Both the position numbers and the translations under genes were made by a program. A DNA stretch of 64,000 bases from NCBI GenBank assembly GCA_036250225.1, contig JAPZLL010000005.1, positions 1,364,001 to 1,428,000 on the forward strand, read 5' to 3'. Source of the DNA: Cercophora sp. LCS_1. Its lineage: Eukaryota > Ascomycota > Sordariomycetes > Sordariales > Lasiosphaeriaceae. Below are positions 1 through 10,399 of the stretch, one piece after another (the stretch's first letter is position 1; each line of letters begins with the position of its first letter). The notes under the pieces were generated by a model, which ran no database searches, was not told the DNA's origin, and worked only from the letters and a program-made list of their open reading frames with translations.

Positions 1-816
1 CGCACACTTGAGCGGTGGAGGTAGGCAACCGCCTGTGAGAGGCAACCGAAGTAGGTGTGGAGGTAAGGTAACTTCCAGTAACCATGGTAGGCGTCATCGT
101 CCAGTTGAGATGCGTTGGACTGCTGGCTTGAACTGTTGCTTCGGCTAGCACACTCGAGCATGAAGCTCTGTAGATTGCACTGGGCAGGGGGATACATGGC
201 GATTCCCAGAATATGTTTCTTGATATTCTGGGTGTTGCTGTGAAAGACCTGAGGACGTGGGTTGCGCGGCCGGTCTCTAACCTCGACCTTGCGAGACTGA
301 AGACAGTAATCCTCATAGGAAGCCACATACACAACAATGTGCGGGTGCTTGATGGCCGCCATGTTCCTGACCTCCTGCACTGTGATGAGTTAGCTAGTTC
401 GTCCCTCTGATGGAACTTGGACCTGAAAAACCTAAGATACAAAACTTACGAGCTAAACGACGAGAGTTGCTGTCCGGTCCGGGCGGGCGACTGTTCTCCT
501 TGCATACGATGACCTTCAGGGCGAGGGGGCGATGAAAGTTGGCACCGATGGGGGCCTTGACTCGGTACACGATGGTGGATCCTGAGTCCCCGAGTTCACC
601 CTGATGCTCGAATGGGAGAGGCTGAACGGTGTACTCCTTATTGGCGTGATGAAATACCTTGTGCTTCCGAGGGTCGAGACCCGCCTCCCGGACTGGCCCT
701 ATCCATGCCTCGGAGGTTTCCTCGCCTTCCCGATCCCACTGAAAGTTGTCGCCTCCGAGGACAAAGTCACTGATTGGGAGAAGCGACGAGCTACCGTCGG
801 ATTCAAACGACGACAT
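1..816 (-). CDS. Serine/threonine protein kinase, N-terminal part (gene runs off the window)
   Basis: Exons 816-450 and 379-1 are joined by a 70-nt intron (donor GTAAGT, acceptor CACAG). The window holds about 248 residues. Kinase landmarks are visible: a glycine-containing loop (GDSGSTIVYRVKAP, about residues 76-89), the ATP-binding Lys in ALKVIV (about 101), an alpha-C Glu in LQEVRNMAAIKHPHIV, and YLHRSSVR at the window edge, exactly where the alpha-E helix leads into the HRD catalytic loop. The ATG at 816 is chosen because residues upstream of it look like untranslated leader. A Ser/Asp-rich insertion of about 25 residues lies before alpha-E. The activation loop, substrate and subfamily are outside the window, so only 'protein kinase' is supportable. 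It is a partial gene because of the window boundary, not truncation. Confidence 0.85.
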
Positions 817-1814
817 GCTGGGCTGAATGGCGCGGAGAAGAAAAGAGAAGAGAGGGGAATTTTGTGCCACCTTACGGTACTTTGCGGAAAAACGCCTGGA
901 TTCCGTACTCTTGGGGTTGCAGGTATGAAACGAACGTGTCGCAACCAAATGGTAGCACAGAACCAATGGCAAGGGCTGCTCTCTCGAATTTCCGCTTGTA
1001 AAAAACGAGAAGTGAGAAGAGGTTGAGTGAAAGGAAGAAGAAAAGACGTGTTCGGAAACGCGAGGCTCTGACCACAACGCTGGAAAGAAGGCTGTGTTGT
1101 TGAGAACCCTGTTGGGCGCACTGCGCGTTCGGGGAGGAGAAGCACTGCAGCCGGGGGTTTCCAGACCGCGGCGGTATGGGGCTCACCGATCTTGTTTGGC
1201 CAGGAGGTTGACCGATCTCTTCAACCAGTGGTCAATACTGCGTGGTACCTGGCCACTCATGCCGCGCAAAGAGGCGGGGAGTCATAAAGTCGTGAGTGGA
1301 CGTTCCAAATCGGGGAGCTGCGACGTGAATGCGTGCCCATCTGACTAACCATTGCGGTTCTCAAAACGTGGAGGTGACGAACAAAATCCAAAGATCGGAG
1401 TGTAAAAGGCAGCCTGATTCTCCCATTTGCTCGGGACCGTGAAGATTGCGCGGGCCGATGCTTGGTTCCCCGCCTGGCGTCCCCCGCAATCGGCGATGCG
1501 ACACGGCGGCACGGGGTCAGGGCTCGACTGCCGGTTCGCGCTGGAGAGGACAGCCCCCATGGTCAGCCTTACCTCGGAAGGAGCCGCCACGGGATACTAC
1601 CAGGAAGGTGCAACTGAGCAGAGGGTATCACAACAGCCTGTCGCCATAATCCGCCTCGGAGCCTTTTGGTGGGCGAATTACTAAATTATTGATTCATTGT
1701 AGTTATACAGTTATTTGCAACGCACATAATCCTCCGAGTACTCCCTTTATCCCATATCCATATTCAAAACAATCCCAATCCAAAAGTTCACAGCCCTCCC
1801 AACGCTAGATTGAG
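817..1814. other. Intergenic: kinase promoter side and GH81 3' flank
   Basis: About 1 kb between two minus-strand genes. It contains overlapping GC-rich open frames on both strands without recognisable domains or splice logic. The part near 1690-1800 is AT-richer and probably holds the GH81 3' UTR. No RNA gene or repeat was seen. Confidence 0.6.
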
Positions 1815-4657
1815 TCAGCTATTGATTGGGTCAAGACCCAGGGTGAAAGGCGACTTACCAGCAGCGTAACACAAATACCACGTCAAACTTGCTCCGCCAT
1901 CCAACCAGCTTGGATCAAAGTCTGGCGAGCTGAAGAATTTGTATGCTCCCCTGGGATCAATGGTAGCAAGGTTGCCCATCAAAATCCCTTTCCAGCCCCC
2001 GACGACCGACTCGGCACGGCCGCTGCTGAAGAACCTTTCCCATTCCTCCGACACAAACTCAGGCTTGCGGATGTAGGGCGTATGCGGCAGCAACGGCAGC
2101 ATGTGGATGCCCTGAATATACTCGATGTTGGTACCGAAGAAGGTCGTGTGGTCCACCTTGTTCTCGAAAAGAATGCCCGCTACCTTGTTCCCAATGAAGC
2201 GGTCGGGCTGCACGGTGTTGTCGCTGCGGTAGAGGTAACAGTCGTTGAGCGAGCGAGCCTGTACGGCGAGCATCAGATTTCCTCGCGCCTCCATATTCTG
2301 GTCTCCCGATGCCTGGCCCCACATCTTGATCGCATATGCGGCCATCGTGTCTTCCGAACTCGATTCCTGGTTCTTGCCGTCCAAGCTGTCGAAGAGACCG
2401 TGTGCCCAACTATGGCCGTGGTACCAATCGAATGATCGAGAAACCGGGAAGTACTTGTCCTTGGAGCTAGGGTTTGCAAAGTCCCGAACGAGCATGTTGA
2501 CATACGGCTTGTTGATGGGAACCCATGTGGGATCAAGGTGTCCGATGACAGCAGCGGCGTAGACGAAATAGCCGTAATGGAAGTGGTGGTCGTTGTAGTA
2601 TGTGTTGCCGAAATCAACACCGGGGTCTCCTGTCTCGTACGTGGCTGACGAAACCACACCTCCCCAGGCAGCTGATGCTTGTCAGTCTTGCTCGTCACAG
2701 GGGTTACCGGGCCACTTACATTCATACACCAGCGGATAAGGCTGTTTGTTCTCGGAGAACCGCGCGAACGCAATCTTCAGCTGCCCCAAACCTGCCTGAG
2801 CCAGGGGCGTGTCGCCGAGGATATCGTTCGCGGCCAGAACGATGGAAGCAAACTTTGCCAGAGCCTGCAACTTGTTAGTCATCATCCCTCACCTCCTGCA
2901 AGACTGCTCACCTTTCCGCTGAAGTACATCGAGTTCTGGTTCGACTGGGAAACCATATTCTGCGACAACTCCTGCATCGCGATGTTGTGAATGAACGACT
3001 TGGCCTCGTCGGACACAGTCGAAACACTGCCAGCCTTGGTCTGCCACGGCAAGAAACCAATGTCAGTGGGGATGTTGCCCTCGACCATGGTCCACTCATC
3101 CGCAGCGACGATGGCAGCCATGCCCTTGGTCGTTGTAGCCAGCTTCACCTCTGTGAGCTTCCCCTTGGTAGCTCCATCGAAAGAGCTCCGGTGATGCGGC
3201 AGCGAATACATGACCAGAGTCGCAGACTCCGCACCATCCTTCTTGAACTTGAACTTGTACGTCCCTGTCGAGCCTTCTACGCCCCCGCTTAGCGTAACAC
3301 CGGTCGCATATGCGCCAGCCGCGGCATCATACACGCTCTCTCCGTTGCCGGGGTCCTTTGCAACCTGGACAATGCCGTGAAACTCACTCTTGCCTTGTGC
3401 CAATCCATTGTTGACAACCTGCAAGTCAAGCGGCTCTCCCTTGGCATGGTACGCGTAGAGCAGCCATGTTGTGCCATCCTCCAGATGGAGCTTGTACTTG
3501 ACCACGTTCTCCCTGACTTCCTTGGTCGAGCGGGTCACCGTCTTGAAGTACACCCCGGTCTGGATCAGCGGAGTGCTCCCGCTATACACCGCCGTGACGA
3601 ACCCGCTGCCCTGCACGAGTGGAAACTGCACTGCGGGCGCGGACTGGGCGCTCGGCTTCAGATTCACCCGCGCCGAAAAGGCAGTCAGCTCGTCCGTCGT
3701 CAGCAACGTATCGGCGCCGAGCTCTTTGGCGCTGAGAACGACCGAGTGGATGCCCACGGGGTTGACGTAATACTTGGCAGCACCTGTGTCGGGGCTATCG
3801 CTGCCATAGACACGCTGGTCCGGCTCGACGTGAGAGACGGCAAGACCCCACGAGGAGGACCCGCCTTTGCCCTTGGCCCAAGCGACCGCGTAGGGGAAGA
3901 GGTAGGCAGGCATCTCTTGCTGGCCGAGGAAGAAGTTGGCGTAGAACTTGTTGGTTTGGATGGGTGAGTCGGTCTGCTCGATGTTGAGACGGGGAGCAGG
4001 ATGGTCTTTCCGCTGGCTGATGGCCGAGGGAGGAGAGTCCGTGCCGATGGGTTCGGCGAAGATGTCGTGGGAAAGCATCTTAGTAGCGGCTAGCTGCGTA
4101 GCTGTGGGCGTGGTGGAAACCTTTGAGATGGTTGTCGTCGGTGTTGGGATGGAGCTGGTTATGATTGGAACCGTGCTAACATGCCCGGCAGTCTCAAGGT
4201 TTGTCTGAACGATGCCTTCAGTGGAAGGCTCTGCCGAGCTGACGAGGATCTGGGCTGTGCCTGAGGGAACGTCGACTGTGATGACACTGGCAGTTGACTG
4301 CAGGGGATCGTAGGTCGATGCTGGTGAATCTTCTTGAGAAGAGCTGGCTGCTGTTGTCGAGCTAGTTAAATCCTCCGTCGATGTGCTCCCAGCTGCTAAC
4401 AAGGTGCTCTCTCCGGATGATTCTGATCTGCGGCTGCGTGTGCTAGACTCGAATAGTTGACCGTCGCATGCACAGAGAGTGACGGTGACGACCTTAGTCC
4501 TGGCCGGCGAGCTCCAAGTGCCTTGGCTCTGGGTTTGCTCGGCGGGTGTCGGGTCGGCCCGATCATATCGACTGTCTGGACTCCGTCGTAGTACGTGTTT
4601 TGGAACCCCCAAGGAGACGACGCCCTGGAGACCGATTAGCAAGAGTAACAATAACAT
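1815..4657 (-). CDS. GH81 endo-1,3-beta-glucanase, secreted
   Basis: Exons are 4657-2912, 2864-2720 and 2671-1815, with introns of 47 and 48 nt; the spliced product is 915 aa. A hydrophobic leader (MLLLLLLIGLQGVVSLG) is followed by a long Ser/Thr-rich segment, roughly residues 60-190, likely an O-glycosylated linker. The GH81 catalytic module follows. Its hallmarks are SAWGGVVSSATYE formed across intron 2, FGNTYYNDHHFHYGYF with the conserved Asp near residue 658, and the ESSSEDTMAAYAIKMWG block near residue 735 carrying the catalytic Glu pair of the family. GH81 enzymes hydrolyse beta-1,3-glucan internally and in fungi help separate or remodel cell walls. The ATG at 4657 directly precedes the signal peptide. 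The reading frame is intact through all junctions. Confidence 0.93.
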
Positions 4658-5791
4658 GGCGGTTGGATCTCTGTGTAAGAGAGGGTCACATCCAAACTGC
4701 TATCTCGAATCAAGCCAGTCTCGGAATGGGGTACCGAGTATTATACACCACGAATGCCTTCCTCCCCAGGTGGCTCCCTGCTTCTAGACTCTGGAATGTT
4801 TCGAACAAGAGGTCGGGGAGAACGTGGCAATGAGACACTTTTGAAGGGCGGGATTCCCGATGGTGGCTGCTATGCTACTGTGCTTTCTGGGCATACTTGG
4901 GTCTGGATGTCTTGGATCCTCACCTTTGGCCAGGTTTTCCTGGAATGCCGAGTGGAGCAGGACTGGGAAGGGCTGGAAAAGGCTCGGGGAACCCTGAGGA
5001 ACGAAAAACTTATCGGGAGAAGGGATGATAGCTTAACCTAGGTCGAAACAATCTTATTCTGAGGTGAGCCGTAGCCGTGGTAGGTTTCAACAGGGGTGAC
5101 GTTGGCGTTATGTTTGACGTCCATGTCCAACATCCAGACAGTGCTCGCAGTCTAAACCAGCAGCTGCACAGCGGCTCACAATCTGAGGAAGGCTTCCCGC
5201 GAATAGCGGGAAGCTACTTTCGCTGGCCAACACCCTTCAAGAATCCAGGCGCGGTCTTGCTTGGCCAGAGGAGGCAAGAGGACTGACACAGAAGTTGCCA
5301 TCTTGAATTCAGGTTGCGCAATTTCGCCTCCAGCGTACGATTGTCCCATTGTGCCCGACTTTGCCACCAGTCAACTCGATTGATACGCTAGCGGTCAGAA
5401 CAACGAGTAGGCAGGTATTTTCATGAGTGATGTCGCCAGAAAATGAATTCGTGCTATCTCTCCCAGCAGCGGGGCCCCGCACGTTGTTGGAGCCGCTGAC
5501 AAAAGCGCAAAAAACTAATGCTCCAAGACCCTCCGAAACAAAGCCGTTGGCGCAACAACGTGCTTTTCTCACCGACACCGCCAGTTGTGAGAGAGGTGTT
5601 GAGGCCCCATGCATCAGCTCTTGTGCAGCTCGGGGCAGGTGCCAAGACGCGTGACATCAGGGGTAACCCCAGGTGTGGTGTGGAATGCTACCTACTCAAG
5701 GAAGAGCCCGATCGGATCTGGGGCCCGGGCTCGCCCGCAGTAGAGGCAAACAGTCATACTCGGTATGCGGCGGGCCCACAGACCAGAACTG
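4658..5791. other. Intergenic: GH81 promoter and stn1 3' flank
   Basis: About 1.1 kb between minus-strand genes. Short overlapping frames on both strands show no domain. No repeat or RNA gene was found. Confidence 0.6.
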
Positions 5792-6646
5792 TCATGCTTT
5801 GCCCGGCTCGGCCCTTCTCGTCGGCTTCACCTTCTTCTCGAGGCCGGTGATCCTGGCTCTGTGGACGACAGGCAAAGCCGGGGCACTATGCTTCCTCTCG
5901 AGCTCAACGTTCTCTATGCCGCTCGCTGTAGCTGCAGCCGACCTCTCCCTCTCCCGCCGCTCCCGCTTCTCCTTCCTTCGGCTGTCGTCGTGGCCCTCCT
6001 CCTGCTTTCGGCACTTCCGAACAGTCCTTTCGTCAAGGACCCAGGGCTTGTCGAGAATATCGATCCGTAGCTTGTTGAGCTTTTCCCAGAACTGCACTTC
6101 CTGTTCCGTCGAGTGCAGAGGCACGATTTTTTCTGCGTAGAGCTGCCGTGTCTCACAACCGTGTTTGGGGTAGATCTTGACAATCCCCTTGATGTCGACG
6201 ATATCCCCGTAATCGACGCCCAAGTCGGCAGGTCCAGTGCTTTGTGAGGGGAGCGCTGCCGATCCCAATGACTTCGGGTCACCGGCCGCGCTGATCCCGG
6301 CGTTCCTGGGGACTTTTTTGGCGCACTCAAGCGTGACGCCGCTGCCATCGTCTATTGTGTATACTCGCTTCCCCTCAAAGTCGCTGATGCCAACAATCAT
6401 TCCTGTCGCCCGTACCCATTTGACCGGGTGATTGTTGTAGAACCACACATCCTGACCTGCAGGACTCTGATGTTAGCGCTGGGACTAAACGACATGGCGA
6501 TGGGAATACGAACCCCCAAAACCGCTTTGCGTTGTCAGCTTGTTGGCAATGTCAGCAGCACGGAGGTGGCACCATATGTTGGCCGTCTGCGACAGCTTGA
6601 AGCAGTATTGTGGATAAAATGTGAAAGGCGCGTTGTTGCTCGTCAT
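5792..6646 (-). CDS. stn1: Telomere-capping CST subunit Stn1 (OB-fold)
   Basis: Exons are 6646-6514 and 6456-5792 (56-nt intron, donor GTTCGT, acceptor CTGCAG), giving 265 aa. The start includes FYPQYCFKLSQTANIWCHL, the typical Stn1 N-terminus; QDVWFYNNHPVKWVRATG then begins the OB-fold strands, followed by FEGKRVYTIDDGSGVTLECA. The C-terminus is a charged Lys/Arg/Glu-rich tail. Stn1 works with Ten1 (and Ctc1/Cdc13 where present) to protect telomere ends and recruit polymerase alpha-primase for C-strand fill-in. ATG 6646 is used; a longer frame exists only with a non-ATG start. The product has no obvious second C-terminal winged-helix domain as in budding yeast Stn1, resembling the short single-OB form of fission yeast. 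Confidence 0.85.
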
Positions 6647-7079
6647 GATATTCCGAACCCTGTGCGACTCGGCCAAGTATCCCTAGGAATCTGAAGGGAA
6701 AGCCCCATTTCTGCGCAAGCAACGGTTATTTTGCGCAGAATGTTTTAGGTTCGATCGGATGTTAGCGATGGATTCTGATGCAGTCGCGGTTCACGCGCTC
6801 CGCGCCAGTGGGTTCCGCCAAGATTCAGCGCCCTGTCCCGTGACTTGCACCTGCCTTGGGCTTTCAAGCTTCCCGCCAGCATCGCAGCAATTTAACTTCT
6901 TAGCAAAGCCCAAGGACGATGGTAAACTGGATCGAAGAGGGGGTTTGGAATTACTGCAGCCAGCTTGACCATTGCCAAATAACGCCATCGCTCGAAAACA
7001 AACATCCGAGACCGTAAATACACCACCATGAACCCCCCTTGCGCCTCAATATCTTGAAGACAAATGCCATCTCCGCTGT
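6647..7079. other. Intergenic: stn1 promoter and J-protein 3' flank
   Basis: About 430 bp. Small overlapping frames only; nothing recognised. Confidence 0.6.
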
Positions 7080-7999
7080 TCAACGCTTCGCCTTCTTGCT
7101 CTTCTTCATTTTGGCTTGCAGTGCCTCGAACTGTTCGTCCGAAATGTCTGGCTCTGCATCCTTCGCACTTCGTTTCTTTCCACCGTACTTCTCAATCAGC
7201 GAATCGAAAGCATTGGCCCTCGACGCCTGATTGCGCTGGATGAGAGCTGCTAGGCCAGCTTCCGAGTCCTTCTTACTCTTTTTCCCTCGCAACTTGTCAT
7301 AAACTCCAAGTTCTTTGGCCAACTCATCTGCTTCCTTAGCTTCACCGCGCGCCGCCTTGATGCGTGCCTGCTTCGATTTCTTGGTTTCTTTGGTGTACTT
7401 CTTGAAAGGCTCAACGTCGCCACTCTCGATAGCTTCGTCGATGACTTTTCGTATCCTCTCGTCGTCCTCTAGGACATTACTTAGCATAACCGTCTCGTAG
7501 ATGCTGTCCATGTCTCCCTCAAACTCCTCGTATGCAGCAAGGATGTCATCCTTCTCTTCTTCTGAGCCCTTGTACTGAGCCGCAAACTTTTGGATGGCCT
7601 CTTCTGAGATGGTGTCCTCGAATTGGGCACGGTAGAAATCGCTCCAGCTAAAGCCCTCGGAATCGACGATTGCCTCTGATGTAGATCCAGTCTCGTCGTA
7701 ACGCTTTCGTCGAGCGGGATCAGACAGGACCGCGTAAGCAAAGGCGATGTCCTGAAACTTTTCCTTTGCCTCGTCCTTCTTGTCCTCGGAGACCTTGTCT
7801 GGAAATGAAAATTGTTAGCAATGACGACCACAAACGAGGAAACAGCCAAAGGTGGAGGGCGTCTACCAGGGTGGTTCTTCAACGCCGCTTTTCGGTAGGC
7901 GGATTTGATCTGGTCCGAAGTTGCTGCGCGATCGATGCCGAGGACCTCATACGGGTCAATAACTGGCGGCTCGCCATCGAGAAGGTCATCCGACGACAT
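7080..7999 (-). CDS. DNAJC9-like J-domain co-chaperone
   Basis: Exons are 7999-7867 and 7798-7080 (68-nt intron), giving 283 aa. The J-domain occupies about residues 15-85: IDPYEVLGIDRAATSDQIKS, then KAALKNHPDK, then FQDIAFAYAVLSDPARRKRYDETG. The HPD motif that stimulates Hsp70 ATPase is created only by splicing: the intron interrupts the Asp codon. The C-terminal part is rich in charged residues and ends in a basic MKKSKKAKR tail, probably nuclear-targeting. This layout matches the DNAJC9 family, which in animals couples Hsp70 to histone H3-H4 handling; that role here is inference. It is divergently arranged with the deaminase gene at 8271, so the 271 bp between the two ATGs probably act as a shared promoter. 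Confidence 0.88.
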
Positions 8000-8270
8000 T
8001 TTCAAAGATTGCTTAGAGGAATGTTGACGGGTGAGTTTGGTTGCACTCAGAATCAATTGAAGATCTGGGCTTGACGCGACGACGCGTTGGCGCTAAATGG
8101 CGGGGGTTGCAGCGGAAGGCGACCAGGGAATTGTGGGGCGACCGCCACGCGGGACCTGATTGACAGGGGTGGGCCATCAGTCACACCCCCTCACCTCGGT
8201 TCCCACGCTCAAGTGCTCAACCTCTCCTGGGCCTCAACTGTTCTGTTTTCACTCTTCAAACACTGCCAAA
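8000..8270. promoter_or_regulatory. Probable bidirectional promoter between J-protein and deaminase genes
   Basis: Only 271 bp separate the two divergent ATGs (7999 minus, 8271 plus), so the region must hold both promoters and 5' UTRs. No specific operator was recognised. Confidence 0.5.
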
Positions 8271-8792
8271 ATGACACAGATTCAACCTAGCGATCACAAA
8301 TCATATATGCAGCTCGCTCTTGAGCTCGCACAACAGTCACCTCCAAAACCAACCAACTACCGGGTCGGAGCCGTGGTCGTCGATATTGAGTCCAATGCTA
8401 TTCTCGCTACGGGCTACACCCTGGAGCTCCCTGGGAACACACACGCCGAGCAATGCTGCTTCGCAAAGTTAGCCGAGCAGCATGGGGTCACCGAAGAACA
8501 GCTCAAGGACGTCATTCCCTCCTCTTTGGCGTTGTACACCACCGTCGAGCCCTGCTCCAAACGACTGAGCGGGAATTTGCCATGTGTGGAGAGAGTGCTG
8601 CGGCTCGCGGGCTCCATCCGGACAGTCTATGTGGGCGTCACCGAGCCCGAGACGTTTGTCGCTCGCAACACGGGCAAACAGATGCTCCAGGGTGCCGGCA
8701 TTGAAGTTGTGGCCGTGCCCGGTTTGGAAAAACATATATTAGAAGTGGCCACGGCCGGCCATTTACAAGATAAACCCAATATACAACCGTAA
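8271..8792 (+). CDS. Stand-alone Rib2-type (DRAP) deaminase, zinc-dependent
   Basis: Single exon, 173 aa, starting at AAAATGACACAG. The cytidine-deaminase zinc site is present: NTHAEQCCF (HAE, about residue 62-64) and VEPCSKRLSGNLPCVERVL, the PC-x8-C ligand pair with an RLSG insertion. The phrases TTVEPCSKRLSGNLPCVERV and VGVTEPETFV match what I know of the deaminase half of fungal Rib2 (2,5-diamino-6-ribitylamino-pyrimidinone phosphate deaminase of riboflavin synthesis) rather than nucleoside deaminases. In budding yeast that domain is fused to a pseudouridine synthase; here it stands alone. An alternative is a generic cytidine/deoxycytidylate deaminase-family protein. The riboflavin assignment is inference from motif wording. 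Confidence 0.75.
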   Translation: MTQIQPSDHKSYMQLALELAQQSPPKPTNYRVGAVVVDIESNAILATGYTLELPGNTHAEQCCFAKLAEQHGVTEEQLKDVIPSSLALYTTVEPCSKRLSGNLPCVERVLRLAGSIRTVYVGVTEPETFVARNTGKQMLQGAGIEVVAVPGLEKHILEVATAGHLQDKPNIQP

Positions 8793-8920
8793 GCTGAGTT
8801 AGCATTCAACCGGGCTCCGCGTATGCAAAAGTACATTTCCCGTCACAAAAAACATTCCAACGGAACGCAACGGGATGTCCAATCTCTCCGGGCTCCGTTC
8901 CTTGTATCCTGGGAACTCAA

Positions 8921-8934
8921 CAACTATATAGTTG
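8921..8934. promoter_or_regulatory. 14-bp perfect palindrome containing a TATA-like core
   Basis: CAACTATATAGTTG equals its own reverse complement and lies about 88 bp upstream of the ATG at 9022. The position and the TATATA core suggest a core promoter element. Confidence 0.4.
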
Positions 8935-9021
8935 AACATCCTGAACACCTGGTCACGGCCCATGTCTTACCCGGGGGGTTACTGGTCTTAGAAATCTCAA
9001 CACCACTGCTTTACCTTCAAG

Positions 9022-10255
9022 ATGAAGACGACTTGGTTTCAGTCCACTCTGGGCCTCCTTTGTCTCAGCAACGAGGCATTAGTGCTCGGTCAATTCGTCC
9101 GAGCCCCAACACCGTTGCCATGTCTTCAAGGTATAGATCCTAGCTACAGTTGGTCTAATGGCAAGCACTGAAATATTGTAGACAACTCATGTGTCCGGAG
9201 CCAGCCTCTGACACCAAGGTTCTTCCCTGACTATAAGTCTCAGCGAATCCTGACAAGATATGGCCCCTTGCCGGTGCCGCCCGTGGGGAACAACCACAAC
9301 ATGGGCGACTTTCGGCTCCCTATCCCTCTTCCTTGTTCTGATTGCACAATCACCCAAGCCATTGGCAATCTCGAGTATGCCAATGGTACCACGGCCAACG
9401 TCAATACCGGGTTATATCTTCACCACGCGGTAGTTGGAAACAGCAAGCGGAACTCTACGAGCTGTGCGGCCATGTTCGAGCTAGCATTTGGCTTCGGAAA
9501 CGAGCGAACCCCAATCAGCATCTCCGTCAACGGGTTAGTTTCCTTTCCGTATGTACCTTGTACACTCTGGCTGAGTCCTGTTTAGCACCGTCAAAGCCGG
9601 CTATCCTCTCAAGGCTGGCGAAAACTTTATCCTCTTCGCCGAGATCATGAACCAAGCCTCGGTCACTCGCGACGCCGTCGTTACCATCGACTGGGAGTTC
9701 ATCCCTTCTATCCCATCTGACTTTCGCCAGGCAGTCCCCGTCTGGCTTGACGTCGATGGCACCTGCATCACGCGCGGATCCGAAGTGCCTGTGCCTGAAG
9801 GCTCCAGTGCATTTACCCTGGTTCAGAAAGAGCCCTGGACCGCGCAAATTTCCGGCGATGTCCTGCTTATGATGTCGCATCTCCATGACGGCGGTGACAA
9901 CGTTGAGGTCGTGAGGAACGGGCTGGTTTCCTGCAATGCCAAGGCAAGGTATGGTGAGAGGCCTGGGTATGTCTCTTCTGGAGACCATTCCAACCACGGA
10001 GGTGGTAGCGATGGTGGAGATGATGAGGGCGAACACCACGGTGGGCATGGTGCCGGGCTGGAACGCAGACACGAGGATACCGTGCACATCTCGTCGATTA
10101 GCCTGTGTACTGCGCAGGGGAGGGTCGAGGTCGGAGACAAGTGGTTCGTCAAGGCAAATTACAACATGACAAAGTACACCCCGATGTCGGCAGGGCATCA
10201 CCTTGAGCCGGTCATGGGGATCACGGTGTTGTACATTGCGAAGGATCCGAATTAG
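9022..10255 (+). CDS. Secreted protein of unknown function with paired-His motifs (PHM-like copper site suspected)
   Basis: Exons are 9022-9130, 9182-9533 and 9586-10255, giving 376 aa. Introns of 51 and 52 nt have GTATAG and GTTAGT donors, and both junctions keep frame. The N-terminus has a short hydrophobic leader (STLGLLCLSNEALVLG). The body contains PLPCSDCTIT, GLYLHHAVV (His-His), MMSHLHDGGDNVEV (His-x-His), a His/Gly/Asp-rich loop near residues 290-320, and ANYNMTKYTPM followed by HLEPVMGI. Spacing of HH, then HxH, then a late Met recalls the CuA/CuB ligands of peptidylglycine hydroxylating monooxygenase-type folds, but overall similarity is not recognisable by eye. I know related secreted ascomycete proteins only as uncharacterised. 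The gene model is sound; the function is open. Confidence 0.75.
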
Positions 10256-10399
10256 ACTAAGTTTTATCTTCGACATGGACAGGACTTTGGGTATTATCCA
10301 CATAATGTATTACTCTTTTGACGAGGGCTCATCCATGATGACACTGGTTTGATCATTCATCCCGCTCACTATCTACACCATTTTCACCCCCTCAAGGAC

